From CAYMSF01 sp964392985 (lineage in GTDB: Bacteria > Verrucomicrobiota > Lentisphaeria > Victivallales > Victivallaceae): a stretch of DNA of 64,000 nt. The position numbers and the translations under genes are program-made. This document shows positions 44,696 through 54,388 of the stretch, piece after piece. The stretch spans positions 40,588-104,587 of the forward strand of contig CAYMSF010000004.1 in the NCBI GenBank assembly GCA_964392985.1, given 5' to 3'. Every line of letters starts with the position of its first letter. The stretch's first letter is position 1. The notes beneath the pieces were generated by a model that saw only the letters and a program-made list of their open reading frames with translations, did no database searches and was not told where the DNA came from.

Positions 44696-46507
44696 ATGTC
44701 TAATTTAACCGCAAAGAAAAATGTCAGTGAGAGCGACAGACTTTTCTGCAGAATGCCTAAAGTAGGAATCCGTCCTACAATTGACGGCAGACGTCAGGGT
44801 GTAAGAGAGTCATTAGAAAAACAAACCATGGGTATGGCAAAGGCGGCTGCGGAACTGATCAGTAATAATCTTCGCCATCACAATGGTATGAAAATTGAAT
44901 GTGTTATTGCTGATAGTTGTATCGGCGGTGTTGCTGAAGCTGCAGCATGTGCAGATAAATTTGCTTCTGAAAATGTAGGTGTTTCTTTAACAGTTACACC
45001 ATGTTGGTGTTACGGCGCTGAAACAATGGATATGAATCCTCAGATACCCAAGGCGGTATGGGGGTTCAACGGTACTGAACGTCCTGGCGCAGTTTATCTC
45101 GCCGCAGTTCTTGCCGGCCATAATCAGAAAGGAATTCCTGCGTTTGGAATATATGGCCATGATGTACAAAATGCATCAGATTCTTCTATTCCGGAAGATG
45201 TTAAAATTAAAATTTTACGCTTTATTCGATCTGGTTTGGCTGTGGCATCAATGAAGGGTAAATCTTACCTTTCCATCGGTGGCGTTTCTATGGGGATTGC
45301 CGGCTCAATTATTGATACCAATTTCTTCGAAGAATATCTTGGAATACGATGCGAAGCTGTTGATATGACCGAAATCATTCGCCGTGTCAATGAGTCTATT
45401 TATGACCCTGTAGAATACAAAAAAGCCATAAAATGGGTCAAAGCAAACTGCAAGGAAGGTCAAGACTACAATTCATCTAAAATGCGCAAAAGTGCATCTG
45501 AAAAAGCAAAGATATGGGAATTTGTCGTTAAAATGACAATGATTGGACGAGACCTCATGGTCGGAAATAAACGTCTTGCTGATTTGGGATTTAATGAAGA
45601 AGCAATGGGACACAATGCCATAGTTGCCGGATTCCAGGGGCAACGCCACTGGACTGACCATCTGCCCAATGGCGACTTTATGGAAACACTGCTCAACTCA
45701 TCGTTTGATTGGAATGGCATCCGCCAACCATACATAATGGCAACTGAAAATGATTCTCTTAATGGTATTGCGATGCTGTTTGGACATTTGCTTACCGGTA
45801 CATCTCAAGGATTTTCAGATGTGAGAACTTATTGGAGTGCTGATGCGGTATTAAACGCGACAGGACACAAATTAAGCGGAGACGGAAAAAATGGATTGAT
45901 ACATCTTATTAATTCCGGAGCTACTACTATGGATGCAACGGGTTGCCAGACCAAAAACGGTAAACCTGCGATAAAGCCATTCTGGGAAGTTACAACCAGT
46001 GAAGCGCAAAAGTGTCTTGATGCTACAGAATGGTGTCCGGCAATTACTGAATACTTCAGAGGAGGCGGTTTTTCATCCAGATTCTTATCTAAAGGCGGAA
46101 TGCCTATTACTATGTCCAGGATAAATCTGATTAAAGGTTTGGGACCGGTACTGCAAATTGCTGAAGGTATAACATATGAGCTTCCACAGAAAATACATGA
46201 CAAGCTTGACCAACGTACCAATCCGAGTTGGCCTACGACATGGTTTGTACCGAGATTGACCGGCAAAGGGGCGTTTACAGACGTCTACAATGTTATGGCA
46301 AGTTGGGGGGCTAATCATGGAGCATTCAGTTATGGTCATATTGGTGCTGACTTGATTACCCTTGCCTCCATGCTTCGTATTCCTGTCTGCATGCATAACG
46401 TCGATAATAATGATATCTATCGTCCTAGTACATGGGCGGCTTTCGGACAGGATTCTGAAGGTTCTGACTATCGTGCTTGCAACAACTTTGGTCCATTATA
46501 CCGTTGA
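44696..46507 (+). CDS. fucI: L-fucose isomerase
   Basis: Manganese-dependent ketol isomerase that converts L-fucose to L-fuculose (and D-arabinose to D-ribulose). The 603-residue length matches the family. Characteristic segments include KVGIRPTIDGRRQGVRESLE near the N-terminus, DSCIGGVAEAA, WGFNGTERPGAVYLAAV, ATENDSLNG and the C-terminal NHGAFSYGHIGADLI with the metal-binding histidine. AGGA ribosome binding site. A class II aldolase of FucA type lies 7 kb upstream, but no fuculokinase or fucose permease is in the window, so the pathway genes are scattered. Confidence 0.95.
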   Translation: MSNLTAKKNVSESDRLFCRMPKVGIRPTIDGRRQGVRESLEKQTMGMAKAAAELISNNLRHHNGMKIECVIADSCIGGVAEAAACADKFASENVGVSLTVTPCWCYGAETMDMNPQIPKAVWGFNGTERPGAVYLAAVLAGHNQKGIPAFGIYGHDVQNASDSSIPEDVKIKILRFIRSGLAVASMKGKSYLSIGGVSMGIAGSIIDTNFFEEYLGIRCEAVDMTEIIRRVNESIYDPVEYKKAIKWVKANCKEGQDYNSSKMRKSASEKAKIWEFVVKMTMIGRDLMVGNKRLADLGFNEEAMGHNAIVAGFQGQRHWTDHLPNGDFMETLLNSSFDWNGIRQPYIMATENDSLNGIAMLFGHLLTGTSQGFSDVRTYWSADAVLNATGHKLSGDGKNGLIHLINSGATTMDATGCQTKNGKPAIKPFWEVTTSEAQKCLDATEWCPAITEYFRGGGFSSRFLSKGGMPITMSRINLIKGLGPVLQIAEGITYELPQKIHDKLDQRTNPSWPTTWFVPRLTGKGAFTDVYNVMASWGANHGAFSYGHIGADLITLASMLRIPVCMHNVDNNDIYRPSTWAAFGQDSEGSDYRACNNFGPLYR

Positions 46508-46538
46508 TAGCATTGAGATCATGTGTTCAAGAGAATTA

Positions 46539-46599
46539 ATGAATGATATCAATTGAAATATTGTCCACATGAAATACTGTGAAGGCTGATATCATTCAT
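46539..46599. other. Inverted repeat downstream of fucI
   Basis: A perfect 13-bp inverted repeat (46539-46551 with 46587-46599) separated by 35 bases, starting 31 bases after the fucI stop and ending just before tatD. It could be an mRNA stem-loop or a protein binding site. There is no T-run. Confidence 0.4.
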
Positions 46600-46616
46600 A
46601 ATTTAAGCATCTTACA

Positions 46617-47408
46617 ATGAAACTTTTTGATACACATTTTCACTATTACGGCGAACCTGAACCTGCAGAATACTGGAGTTCCATAGTAATTCCTGAACTG
46701 GGATACTTACTTGCTGTTGGTGCCAGTTTTGAAGAATCTGTTAAAGCTCAATGTTTTGCGGAACAGGTTGATTGTTCATGGTTTGCCGCCGGCGTTCATC
46801 CGCATAGTGCCGCAGAGTATGCCCGCGATACTTGTAACTTTGCACAATTCAAAGGTCACCCGCGCCTGATAGCAATAGGCGAACTAGGTCTGGATTATTA
46901 TTATGAACACTCTGAACGCCAGATACAAAGACAAGTATTTGAACATTTTCTTCAAATTGCTTTAAAATGGAATCTTCCCGCAATTGTCCATTGCCGTGAC
47001 CGTGAGTCATGTTTTGACGCTTATGATGAGTGTTTCACAATTCTCAACAACTTTGCCTCAAGCGGTGGCCGATTTGTTGTTCATTGTTTTTCCGGTACGC
47101 CTTATTGGGCGGAGAAATTTCTTTCACTTGGTGGATATCTCGGTATAACTGGAATGATTACATTCCCCAAGGCTGAAAATATAAGAGAGACGTTAAGAGT
47201 TATTCCCGACGAACGGATGTTGATTGAAACTGATTCTCCGTACCTTGCTCCATTACCATATCGTGGAAAAACTAATAATCCGGGATATTTGATAAAGGTT
47301 GCCGAAAAAATTGCAGAACAACGGCATAAAAAAATTGAAGAAATCGCTGAATTGACGACAAAAAATGCATTTCGTTTTTTTTCCATAAAAGAAACGTCTA
47401 TAATATGA
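46617..47408 (+). CDS. TatD family metal-dependent hydrolase
   Basis: TIM-barrel metallohydrolase of the TatD family, members of which are 3'-5' DNA exonucleases or D-aminoacyl-tRNA deacylase-like enzymes. Metal ligands are visible: DTHFH at the N-terminus, GELGLDYYY, the HCRDRE histidine, VVHCFSG and IETDSPYLAP near the C-terminus. The length (263 aa) is standard. Its end overlaps the nudC start by four bases, so the two are coupled. The first ~70 residues are somewhat diverged from other TatD proteins. Confidence 0.92.
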   Translation: MKLFDTHFHYYGEPEPAEYWSSIVIPELGYLLAVGASFEESVKAQCFAEQVDCSWFAAGVHPHSAAEYARDTCNFAQFKGHPRLIAIGELGLDYYYEHSERQIQRQVFEHFLQIALKWNLPAIVHCRDRESCFDAYDECFTILNNFASSGGRFVVHCFSGTPYWAEKFLSLGGYLGITGMITFPKAENIRETLRVIPDERMLIETDSPYLAPLPYRGKTNNPGYLIKVAEKIAEQRHKKIEEIAELTTKNAFRFFSIKETSII

Positions 47409-48214
47409 TATTTATACCTTCAACCGTACTTAATATTACTCAATATTGCCCGGATAACTCCATAATCTTCGCATTTTCCGGTAATAATATTATCGTTTCA
47501 ACAAATGACATATTCATTATCAGCAATATTAATGGTAAATGTATATCAGGTGATTTTATTCATTTAGGGCAAATTAACGAGGTTAATTGTTACGCGGTTG
47601 AGTTACCGTCAGAAACTGTGTTACCGAAATATTTAACTGCAATTAATTTCAGAGACTATATCAAAGAATTGAATCCTGATTTTTTTGCTGCAGTTGCGCG
47701 TGGTCGCGGTTTATTAAATTGGCTTGACAAGTGTCGTTATTGCGGAACCTGTGGACATAAATTGGTTGCACAAAATAATGATTTTGCTCAAGTATGTAAT
47801 CAGTGCGGTAAAATATTCTACCCGAAAATCAGTCCTGCAATTATTGTTGCAGTACTAAATAAAAACAAAATTTTGCTTGCACATAATAAAAACTTCCGTA
47901 ATGGAATGTATAGCACTATTGCCGGGTTCGTTGAGGTTGGAGAAACACTTGAAAACTGTGTTCGTCGCGAAGTACTAGAAGAAACCGGAATTAGTGTCAG
48001 AAATATAAGATACTTTGGTAGCCAACCTTGGCCTTTCCCTGATGCAATAATGCTTGGATTCATTGCCGAATACGATTCAGGGGAGTTACGCCCTGATGGC
48101 AATGAAATAATTGAGCTTAATTGGTTTACTGCAGACAATCTACCTGAAATACCATCTCCAGGCAGTATTTCGCGCCAGTTGATTGACTACTTCATTGCCT
48201 TGTCTCAAACATAA
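47405..48214 (+). CDS. nudC: NAD(+)/NADH diphosphatase NudC
   Basis: Nudix hydrolase that splits NAD(H) into NMN(H) and AMP and, in characterised homologues, removes NAD caps from RNA. The 269-residue protein has the N-terminal domain, a four-cysteine zinc ribbon (CRYCGTCG and CNQCGK), the Nudix box GFVEVGETLENCVRREVLEETG and the NudC-specific SQPWPFP motif after it. All catalytic glutamates are present. It is translationally coupled to the tatD-like gene. Confidence 0.93.
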   Translation: MIFIPSTVLNITQYCPDNSIIFAFSGNNIIVSTNDIFIISNINGKCISGDFIHLGQINEVNCYAVELPSETVLPKYLTAINFRDYIKELNPDFFAAVARGRGLLNWLDKCRYCGTCGHKLVAQNNDFAQVCNQCGKIFYPKISPAIIVAVLNKNKILLAHNKNFRNGMYSTIAGFVEVGETLENCVRREVLEETGISVRNIRYFGSQPWPFPDAIMLGFIAEYDSGELRPDGNEIIELNWFTADNLPEIPSPGSISRQLIDYFIALSQT

Positions 48215-48246
48215 GCAAAAAATAAATAAAAAATAAGAATTGCCGT

Positions 48247-48274
48247 TTGAAAAAATGATTAAAATGGGTAGACT
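48247..48274 (+). promoter_or_regulatory. Possible sigma-70-type promoter upstream of dnaE
   Basis: TTGAAA at 48247-48252 and TAGACT at 48269-48274 with a 16-base spacer, about 190 bases before the dnaE start. A tentative call from consensus resemblance alone. Closer to the gene, two ACCGGT palindromes three bases apart (48428-48442) may be a regulatory site. Confidence 0.3.
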
Positions 48275-48461
48275 GTCTTCGTGTCTTCTACATCGGATGG
48301 CGCATTTTAAATTTTCAGGTGGCTAAGAACTGTCTTATTCGAAATTACTTTTCTCACAACCTGATTTTTTTAAGCAACAATAATGAGTTATTTTTATTTA
48401 GCTTATATAAATAACGAACCACAGATACCGGTAGTACCGGTTAATGATAGCGAGGAATATT

Positions 48462-51400
48462 ATGGCTTCAGATTTCGTGCATTTGCACCTGCATACACAC
48501 TATAGTTTACTTGATGGCGCGTGTAAAGTCGATGATTTGATTCAACAGGCAAAAGAATACGAAATGCCAGCTGTAGCTATGACTGATCATGGTTTTATGG
48601 GCGGTGCTTTTGAAATGTATAAAAAATTTACCGAAAAGGGTTTGAATCCGATTATCGGTTGTGAGTTATATGTTGCCCCAAATAAACGTGACGAAAAGGA
48701 TCCCGGACATCCGGATATCCGCGGATATCACCTTGTGTTACTGGCGAAAGACATCTGCGGTTATCACAGTTTATGTAAATTGATATCAGAAGCGTATGAG
48801 ACCGGCTTTTATTACAAGCCAAGGGTGGATATGGAGTTGTTGAATAGATATCATGATGGTTTAATTGGGATGAGTGCTTGTATAGGTGGCAGGATATCTA
48901 AGTCGCTTCTTGCCGGACGAATGGCGGATGCAACAAAACATGCCGGCGAATATTGTGATATTTTCGGTAGAGATAACTTTTATCTTGAACTGATGGACCA
49001 TGGGTTGGAGGATGAGATTGTAGCCAATCGTTGTCTGATTGAGATGTCAAAAAAAATAAACCTCCCATTAGTAGCTACTAATGATGTGCATTATCTAAAA
49101 AAAGAACATGCTAAAGCTCATGAAATAATGCTTTGCATTGAAACTCAGGCTAAACTAAGTGATCCAAATCATTTCAGCTTTAAAAATGATGAGTTCTATT
49201 TCAAAAGTCCCGACGAAATGAAGGAATTATTTAAAGATGTTCCTGAATCTTTGACAAATACTCTCAAAATTGCCGAGCAGTGTAAAATTAAGTTTGATTT
49301 GCCAGCCAACCATTATCCAGCCTATAAAATCACGGATTCCAACTTGCCTGAAAACGAATATTTGCTTAAAATCTGTAAAGATGGACTCTTGAAAAGATTT
49401 GGTTTCAATTCGTCAAATCCTGCGGGACTGGATGCCAGGCAGCAGGCTATCATAGACCGGATGAATTATGAACTTGGCGTTATCGAAAAGTCTAAATACT
49501 GTAGTTACTTTCTTGTCGTTAGTGATTTTATCAAACACGCTAAATCTAAAAATATCCCTGTTGGTCCTGGGCGAGGTAGCGGCGCCGGTAGTTTGGTCGC
49601 ATATCTTACTGAAATTACCGGCCTGGATCCAATGCGTTATAATTTGCTGTTTGAGCGCTTTTTGAATCCGGAGAGGGTTAGTCCGCCTGATTTTGACATA
49701 GATTTTTGCGAAAAACGTCGCGGTGAAGTAATAGACTATGTCAGGAACAAATACGGACAGGATAGTGTGTCCCAGATTGCTACGTATGGAACTTTAAAGC
49801 CGAAAGCTGTTATTAAAGACGTTGCACGTGTGCTTGGAATGGATTTCGAACGTAGTAATAATATTACCAAGCTAATCCCTACAGATCCTAAAATAACCCT
49901 TAAAAAAGCCCAGGCGGATTCTAAAGAATTAAGACAATTAATAGAGAATGATGAAGAAGTTAAAAAGGTTTTTGAATATGCCGAGGTACTTGAAGGATTG
50001 AATCGGCAGATGGGAATTCATGCCGCCGGAGTTATTATCGGTGACCAGCGTTTAGATAATTTGATGCCATTGGCACGTGGGACCGGGAGAGAGGTTATAA
50101 CCCAATTCCCGGCCGGTGATTGCGAGGCGCTTGGATTCTTGAAAATGGATTTTCTCGGTTTGAAAACATTGACCATTATTGATACTGCATTGAAAAATAT
50201 CCAAAAAAGTTGTGGTATCTTAATTGATATTGAAACAATTCCATTGGATGACCCGAAGACATTTAACTTGCTCAATCACGGAGACACGATTGCTGTATTC
50301 CAGCTTGAGTCTTCAGGAATGCAGGATTTGTGTAGAAAATTTGGTGTGGAGAGCCTTGAACACATAATAGCACTGATTGCAATTTATCGTCCAGGTCCAA
50401 TGGAGTGTATTCCTGATTTTATTGCTCGAAAGAAGGGGTTGGAGGTTATCGTGTATGATCATCCCAAAATGGAGCAATATCTGACGGAAACTTACGGTAT
50501 TATGCTCTATCAGGAACAGATAATGCAGGTTGTTCAGGAGTTGGCCGGGTTTTCATTGGGCGGAGCAGATATTTTGCGTCGCGCCATTGGTAAGAAGAAA
50601 ATGGATGTACTTCTTGAACAGAAAGCTAAATTTGTTAAAGGTTGCGCGGAAACAAATAACATTAGTAAAGAATTGGCAGAAGAGATTTGGGAAAAAATAT
50701 TTAAATTTGCCAATTACGGTTTCAATAAGTCTCATAGTGCGGCTTACGCCCTGTTGGCTTATCAGACCGCATATTTAAAAGCCAATTTCCCGACTGAATT
50801 CATGGCGGCGGTACTTTCCAGCGAAATCAATAATGCTGAGGAGATTTCTTTTTTCATCAATGAATGCAAGGCAATGAATATTTCCATACTACCACCAGAT
50901 ATTAATAGCAGTGAGGCTGATTTTACCGTTGATAATAAAGCAATAAGATTCGGGTTGGGGGCAATTAAAGGAGTCGGAGAAGCAGCAACCAAGAAAATTA
51001 TTGGAATACGTGACACTGGCAAATTTACTGATTTTATGAATTTCTGCGAGCGTGCCAGTGAAGAATTTAATTCAAAAATGTTAGATTCGTTGATTCGTAC
51101 CGGTGCACTTGACAGTTTTGGGTTGAAACGTTCACAACTGCTTGCAACACAAGAAGAGACTTTGCGTGCCGCAAGACGCAACCGGGAAGACTCGAAGAAT
51201 GGACAGATATCATTGTTTGAACTGCTTGACGAATCTTCGCGAGATAAGTTTCTTTATGTTCAATTTCCTGATATACCGGAAATTGATGAGAGTGATATTC
51301 TTAAAGCGGAAAAAGAGTTACTTGGATTCTATGTCACCGGTCATCCACTGGGTAAATATGCTGATATAATTGAGACCTTTTCAACGGTAAAATTACGTAA

Positions 51401-51998
51401 TTTAGGCGAAATTCAGGATAATATTGGAGTGCGTGTCGGTGGAATTGTCAAAAGTTGGCAACGCAAAGTTTCTAAAAAATCCGGAAAAGCTTTTGCTATC
51501 CTTGAATTGGAGGATTTAGATAGTTCTGTAGAATGTATGGTCTATTCGGAATGTCTTGACAAGTTGGGTGAAAATTATGATGTTGAGCTTGATACTCCTC
51601 TTTTTGTAAATGCATTCACTAGTCAGCGTGAAGAAGGGGAACGTATGAAACTTGTTGCTCAGGAAATAATTTCAATTGACAATGTTATTCAAGATTATAC
51701 TGAGGAAATTCATTTGCATATTTATGAGGGCAGTTCGTCAGAAAAGGAATTGCGACGGATATTGGAAATCTGCCATAAACATCCAGGCACTGTAAAAGTT
51801 ATCCTTTGCCTTTCCACTATTTCAGGGGAAATAGTATTTATCGAATCACGTAAAACCAAGGTTGCTGTCAACGATGAAACATTGTGTATGATTCAAGACT
51901 GTCTTGGTGAAAAACGTTATCGTTTAAAAGCAAACAAACGGGTTCCGGAACCGAAACCGCGCTATAATAAAAGTAGCAATGGTAATGGCAGCCAGTAA
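48462..51998 (+). CDS. dnaE: DNA polymerase III subunit alpha
   Basis: Replicative polymerase, DnaE1 type. An N-terminal PHP domain (HLHLHTHYSLLDGA) is followed by the palm with the PDFDIDFCEKRR aspartates, fingers with the usual LYQEQIMQ and FNKSHSAAYALLAYQTAYLKANFP segments, and a helix-hairpin-helix region. A QISLFEL peptide at about residue 915 fits a beta-clamp binding motif. The tail contains an OB fold (VRVGGIVKSW, then ILELEDLDSSVECMVY). The ATG at 48462 has CGAGGA upstream; the ATG at 48444 is less well placed. At 1178 residues it is full length. Confidence 0.96.
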   Translation: MASDFVHLHLHTHYSLLDGACKVDDLIQQAKEYEMPAVAMTDHGFMGGAFEMYKKFTEKGLNPIIGCELYVAPNKRDEKDPGHPDIRGYHLVLLAKDICGYHSLCKLISEAYETGFYYKPRVDMELLNRYHDGLIGMSACIGGRISKSLLAGRMADATKHAGEYCDIFGRDNFYLELMDHGLEDEIVANRCLIEMSKKINLPLVATNDVHYLKKEHAKAHEIMLCIETQAKLSDPNHFSFKNDEFYFKSPDEMKELFKDVPESLTNTLKIAEQCKIKFDLPANHYPAYKITDSNLPENEYLLKICKDGLLKRFGFNSSNPAGLDARQQAIIDRMNYELGVIEKSKYCSYFLVVSDFIKHAKSKNIPVGPGRGSGAGSLVAYLTEITGLDPMRYNLLFERFLNPERVSPPDFDIDFCEKRRGEVIDYVRNKYGQDSVSQIATYGTLKPKAVIKDVARVLGMDFERSNNITKLIPTDPKITLKKAQADSKELRQLIENDEEVKKVFEYAEVLEGLNRQMGIHAAGVIIGDQRLDNLMPLARGTGREVITQFPAGDCEALGFLKMDFLGLKTLTIIDTALKNIQKSCGILIDIETIPLDDPKTFNLLNHGDTIAVFQLESSGMQDLCRKFGVESLEHIIALIAIYRPGPMECIPDFIARKKGLEVIVYDHPKMEQYLTETYGIMLYQEQIMQVVQELAGFSLGGADILRRAIGKKKMDVLLEQKAKFVKGCAETNNISKELAEEIWEKIFKFANYGFNKSHSAAYALLAYQTAYLKANFPTEFMAAVLSSEINNAEEISFFINECKAMNISILPPDINSSEADFTVDNKAIRFGLGAIKGVGEAATKKIIGIRDTGKFTDFMNFCERASEEFNSKMLDSLIRTGALDSFGLKRSQLLATQEETLRAARRNREDSKNGQISLFELLDESSRDKFLYVQFPDIPEIDESDILKAEKELLGFYVTGHPLGKYADIIETFSTVKLRNLGEIQDNIGVRVGGIVKSWQRKVSKKSGKAFAILELEDLDSSVECMVYSECLDKLGENYDVELDTPLFVNAFTSQREEGERMKLVAQEIISIDNVIQDYTEEIHLHIYEGSSSEKELRRILEICHKHPGTVKVILCLSTISGEIVFIESRKTKVAVNDETLCMIQDCLGEKRYRLKANKRVPEPKPRYNKSSNGNGSQ

Positions 51999-52031
51999 TT
52001 TTAACTATGGCGACGCAATTATAATTAAGCA

Positions 52032-54386
52032 ATGGTAATGGACAGTATGGGCGATGAAGTCATAGATTTCAGTGAAGTTGACCGGATTGTTGCGGAAACC
52101 GGGAAAGAAAAACGTGTGTTGATTCAATTACTGCTTAAAATCAACCGCCGGTGGAAATATCTCCCAACTGAAATTCTGAAATATCTGCCTGAAATTACCA
52201 ACATTACCCCTGCGGAAATAACTTCTGTTGCCGGATTTTATTCAAAATTCCGTTTCAAGCCGGGTGGAACTCATACAATTCAAATATGTATTGGAACTGC
52301 TTGCCATGTAAAGGGTGCTGATGACATTTTTCATGCATTCCGCCGTTATTTAAACATTATTGAGGATGCCGATACTGATTCATCAGGACTTTTTACTGTT
52401 GAAAAAGTTTCATGTCTAGGTTGTTGTATGTTGGCTCCGGCAGTAAGAATTGATAATGTAATTTACGGTTGGGTGAAACCCGACAAAGTTGCCGGAATTT
52501 TAAATGATTTTCTTTCCAGTCAAAAGAGTACGATTATTACGTCTGATAAGTGTAAAGACTATATTGGAGAGGCGCGAATATGTAATTGTTCGAGTTGTGC
52601 CGCTGCTGGCAGCGATATAATTTTAAATGAATTGCGGCGCTGTTGTTTCCGGTTAGCGATACCAGTAAAAATTATAGAGGTGAGCTGTTCTGGTAATTCA
52701 AGAGTTACGCCATTGGTGGAAATTAACGATTACAGTACCGGTAAGAGTTACTATTATGCCAATGTAATGATTGACGCAGTATGCGGGATTTTGTTATGCC
52801 ATTTTCGTGCCACTCGTCTGCGACACCGTTTGAATGCTAAAGCCATGAAACTTGCTGCGGAAATTGTTGGTCAAAATATTGATGAGATGGTTTGTCGATA
52901 TTATCTGCCCGATTTCGATTCTCTCGGTGGAGTTTCCGACCGCAGTCAGGTACGGATTGTTACAGAATATGCCGGGAAAAATTCTCCTTTAAATTTTGCG
53001 GATTATTGTGCTACTGGCGGGTTTTCAGCCTTGAAAAAAGTTATTTCCGCCGCACCAATACTGACAATTGATAAAATCGAAGTTTCCGGATTGCGTGGTC
53101 GTGGTGGAGGAGGGTATCCCACCGGTAAGAAGTGGAGACAAACAGCGATTCAAGACAGCACTGTCAAATATGTGATTTGCAATGCTGACGAGGGGGATCC
53201 CGGAGCATTTATGGATAGAATGCTACTGGAATCATTTCCGTTCAGAGTGATTGAAGGGATTCTTATCGGTGCATTCAGCATCGGCTCAAAATCAGGATTT
53301 GTTTATGTTAGAGAGGAATATCCAATGGCCGTTGAAAGAGTACGGCAGGCAATTGTCATATGTCATGAAAATGGTGTTCTCGGGGAACATATTCTTGGCA
53401 GCAATTTCAGTTTTGAATTGCAAGTTGTAGAGGGAGCTGGTGCTTTTGTTTGCGGGGAAGAAACTGCATTGATTGCATCACTGGAAGGACGTCGCGGAAT
53501 GCCGTCTCGACGTCCTCCATATCCAGCCCAATCCGGTTATGATAATCAACCGACATTAATTAATAATGTTGAAACTTTTGCTTCGGCACCTTGGATTATT
53601 TCACACGGCGCCGCCAGTTTTCACCAATATGGCGCGGGTAACAGTAGAGGAACAAAAACTTTTGCTCTTGCAGGGAAAATTAAAAATGGCGGAGTTATTG
53701 AAGTTCCTTTGGGTACAACAATCCGTAAAATTATTGAAGAAATCGGGGGAGGAGTTCCAGACGGAAAATTCAAGGCGGTTCAGATAGGTGGTCCCTCCGG
53801 CGGTTGCATACCTGCAACAATGTCCGATTTGCCGATTGATTTTGAAGCACTTGAAGATACCGGGGTAATTATGGGTTCCGGCGGAATGGTAGTACTTGAC
53901 CAGGATGACTGCATGGTTGATGTCGCCCGCTATTTTCTCAATTTCACGCAGCGCGAGTCTTGTGGAAAATGTACTTTTTGCAGGATTGGGACAGCTAGAA
54001 TGCTGGAAATATTGGAAGGTTTATGTGAGGGCAGGGGAAAACACGGTGATTTGGAAAGTCTTGAAACAATTGCGATGATGGTTAAACAAGGGAGTTTGTG
54101 TGGTCTGGGTAGAACATCTCCAAATCCGGTAATATCAACAATACGTTTTTTTCGTCATGAGTACGATGCCCATATAGAGGGGAGGTGTCCTGCAGGGAAA
54201 TGCCGAAAATTGATTACTTATGAAATTACTGACCGTTGCATTGGTTGCACCCTGTGTTCCCAGAATTGTCCAGAACAGGCAATCGTGTTCGCCCCATATC
54301 AACGACAGGAAATCGTTCAAAGTAAATGTACAAAATGCGGGACTTGCCGAAAATTGTGTCCGCAAAAGGCGATTAAGGTAAAGTGA
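52032..54386 (+). CDS. NuoE-NuoF fusion: NADH-binding diaphorase subunit
   Basis: A 784-residue fusion of the two subunits that bring electrons from NAD(P)H into Complex I, Hnd/Hyd hydrogenases or NAD-linked formate dehydrogenases. Residues ~1-160 are a NuoE-type 2Fe-2S domain (CIGTACHVKG, VSCLGCCMLAPA). A second thioredoxin-like 2Fe-2S segment follows (CNCSSCAAAG). NuoF begins near residue 350: GLRGRGGGGYPTGKKW (NADH/FMN), CNADEGDPGAF, CGEETALIASLEG and the 4Fe-4S site ESCGKCTFCRIGT. The C-terminus adds two 4Fe-4S ferredoxin motifs (CIGCTLCSQNCPE and CTKCGTCRKLCP). This is the HydB/HndC plan with NuoE fused on. No catalytic hydrogenase or Complex I gene is nearby. Confidence 0.92.
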   Translation: MVMDSMGDEVIDFSEVDRIVAETGKEKRVLIQLLLKINRRWKYLPTEILKYLPEITNITPAEITSVAGFYSKFRFKPGGTHTIQICIGTACHVKGADDIFHAFRRYLNIIEDADTDSSGLFTVEKVSCLGCCMLAPAVRIDNVIYGWVKPDKVAGILNDFLSSQKSTIITSDKCKDYIGEARICNCSSCAAAGSDIILNELRRCCFRLAIPVKIIEVSCSGNSRVTPLVEINDYSTGKSYYYANVMIDAVCGILLCHFRATRLRHRLNAKAMKLAAEIVGQNIDEMVCRYYLPDFDSLGGVSDRSQVRIVTEYAGKNSPLNFADYCATGGFSALKKVISAAPILTIDKIEVSGLRGRGGGGYPTGKKWRQTAIQDSTVKYVICNADEGDPGAFMDRMLLESFPFRVIEGILIGAFSIGSKSGFVYVREEYPMAVERVRQAIVICHENGVLGEHILGSNFSFELQVVEGAGAFVCGEETALIASLEGRRGMPSRRPPYPAQSGYDNQPTLINNVETFASAPWIISHGAASFHQYGAGNSRGTKTFALAGKIKNGGVIEVPLGTTIRKIIEEIGGGVPDGKFKAVQIGGPSGGCIPATMSDLPIDFEALEDTGVIMGSGGMVVLDQDDCMVDVARYFLNFTQRESCGKCTFCRIGTARMLEILEGLCEGRGKHGDLESLETIAMMVKQGSLCGLGRTSPNPVISTIRFFRHEYDAHIEGRCPAGKCRKLITYEITDRCIGCTLCSQNCPEQAIVFAPYQRQEIVQSKCTKCGTCRKLCPQKAIKVK

Positions 54387-54388
54387 TA

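Noticed and set aside
45829..46266. 145-residue open frame on the minus strand
   Set aside because: It is antisense to the conserved middle and C-terminal parts of fucI.
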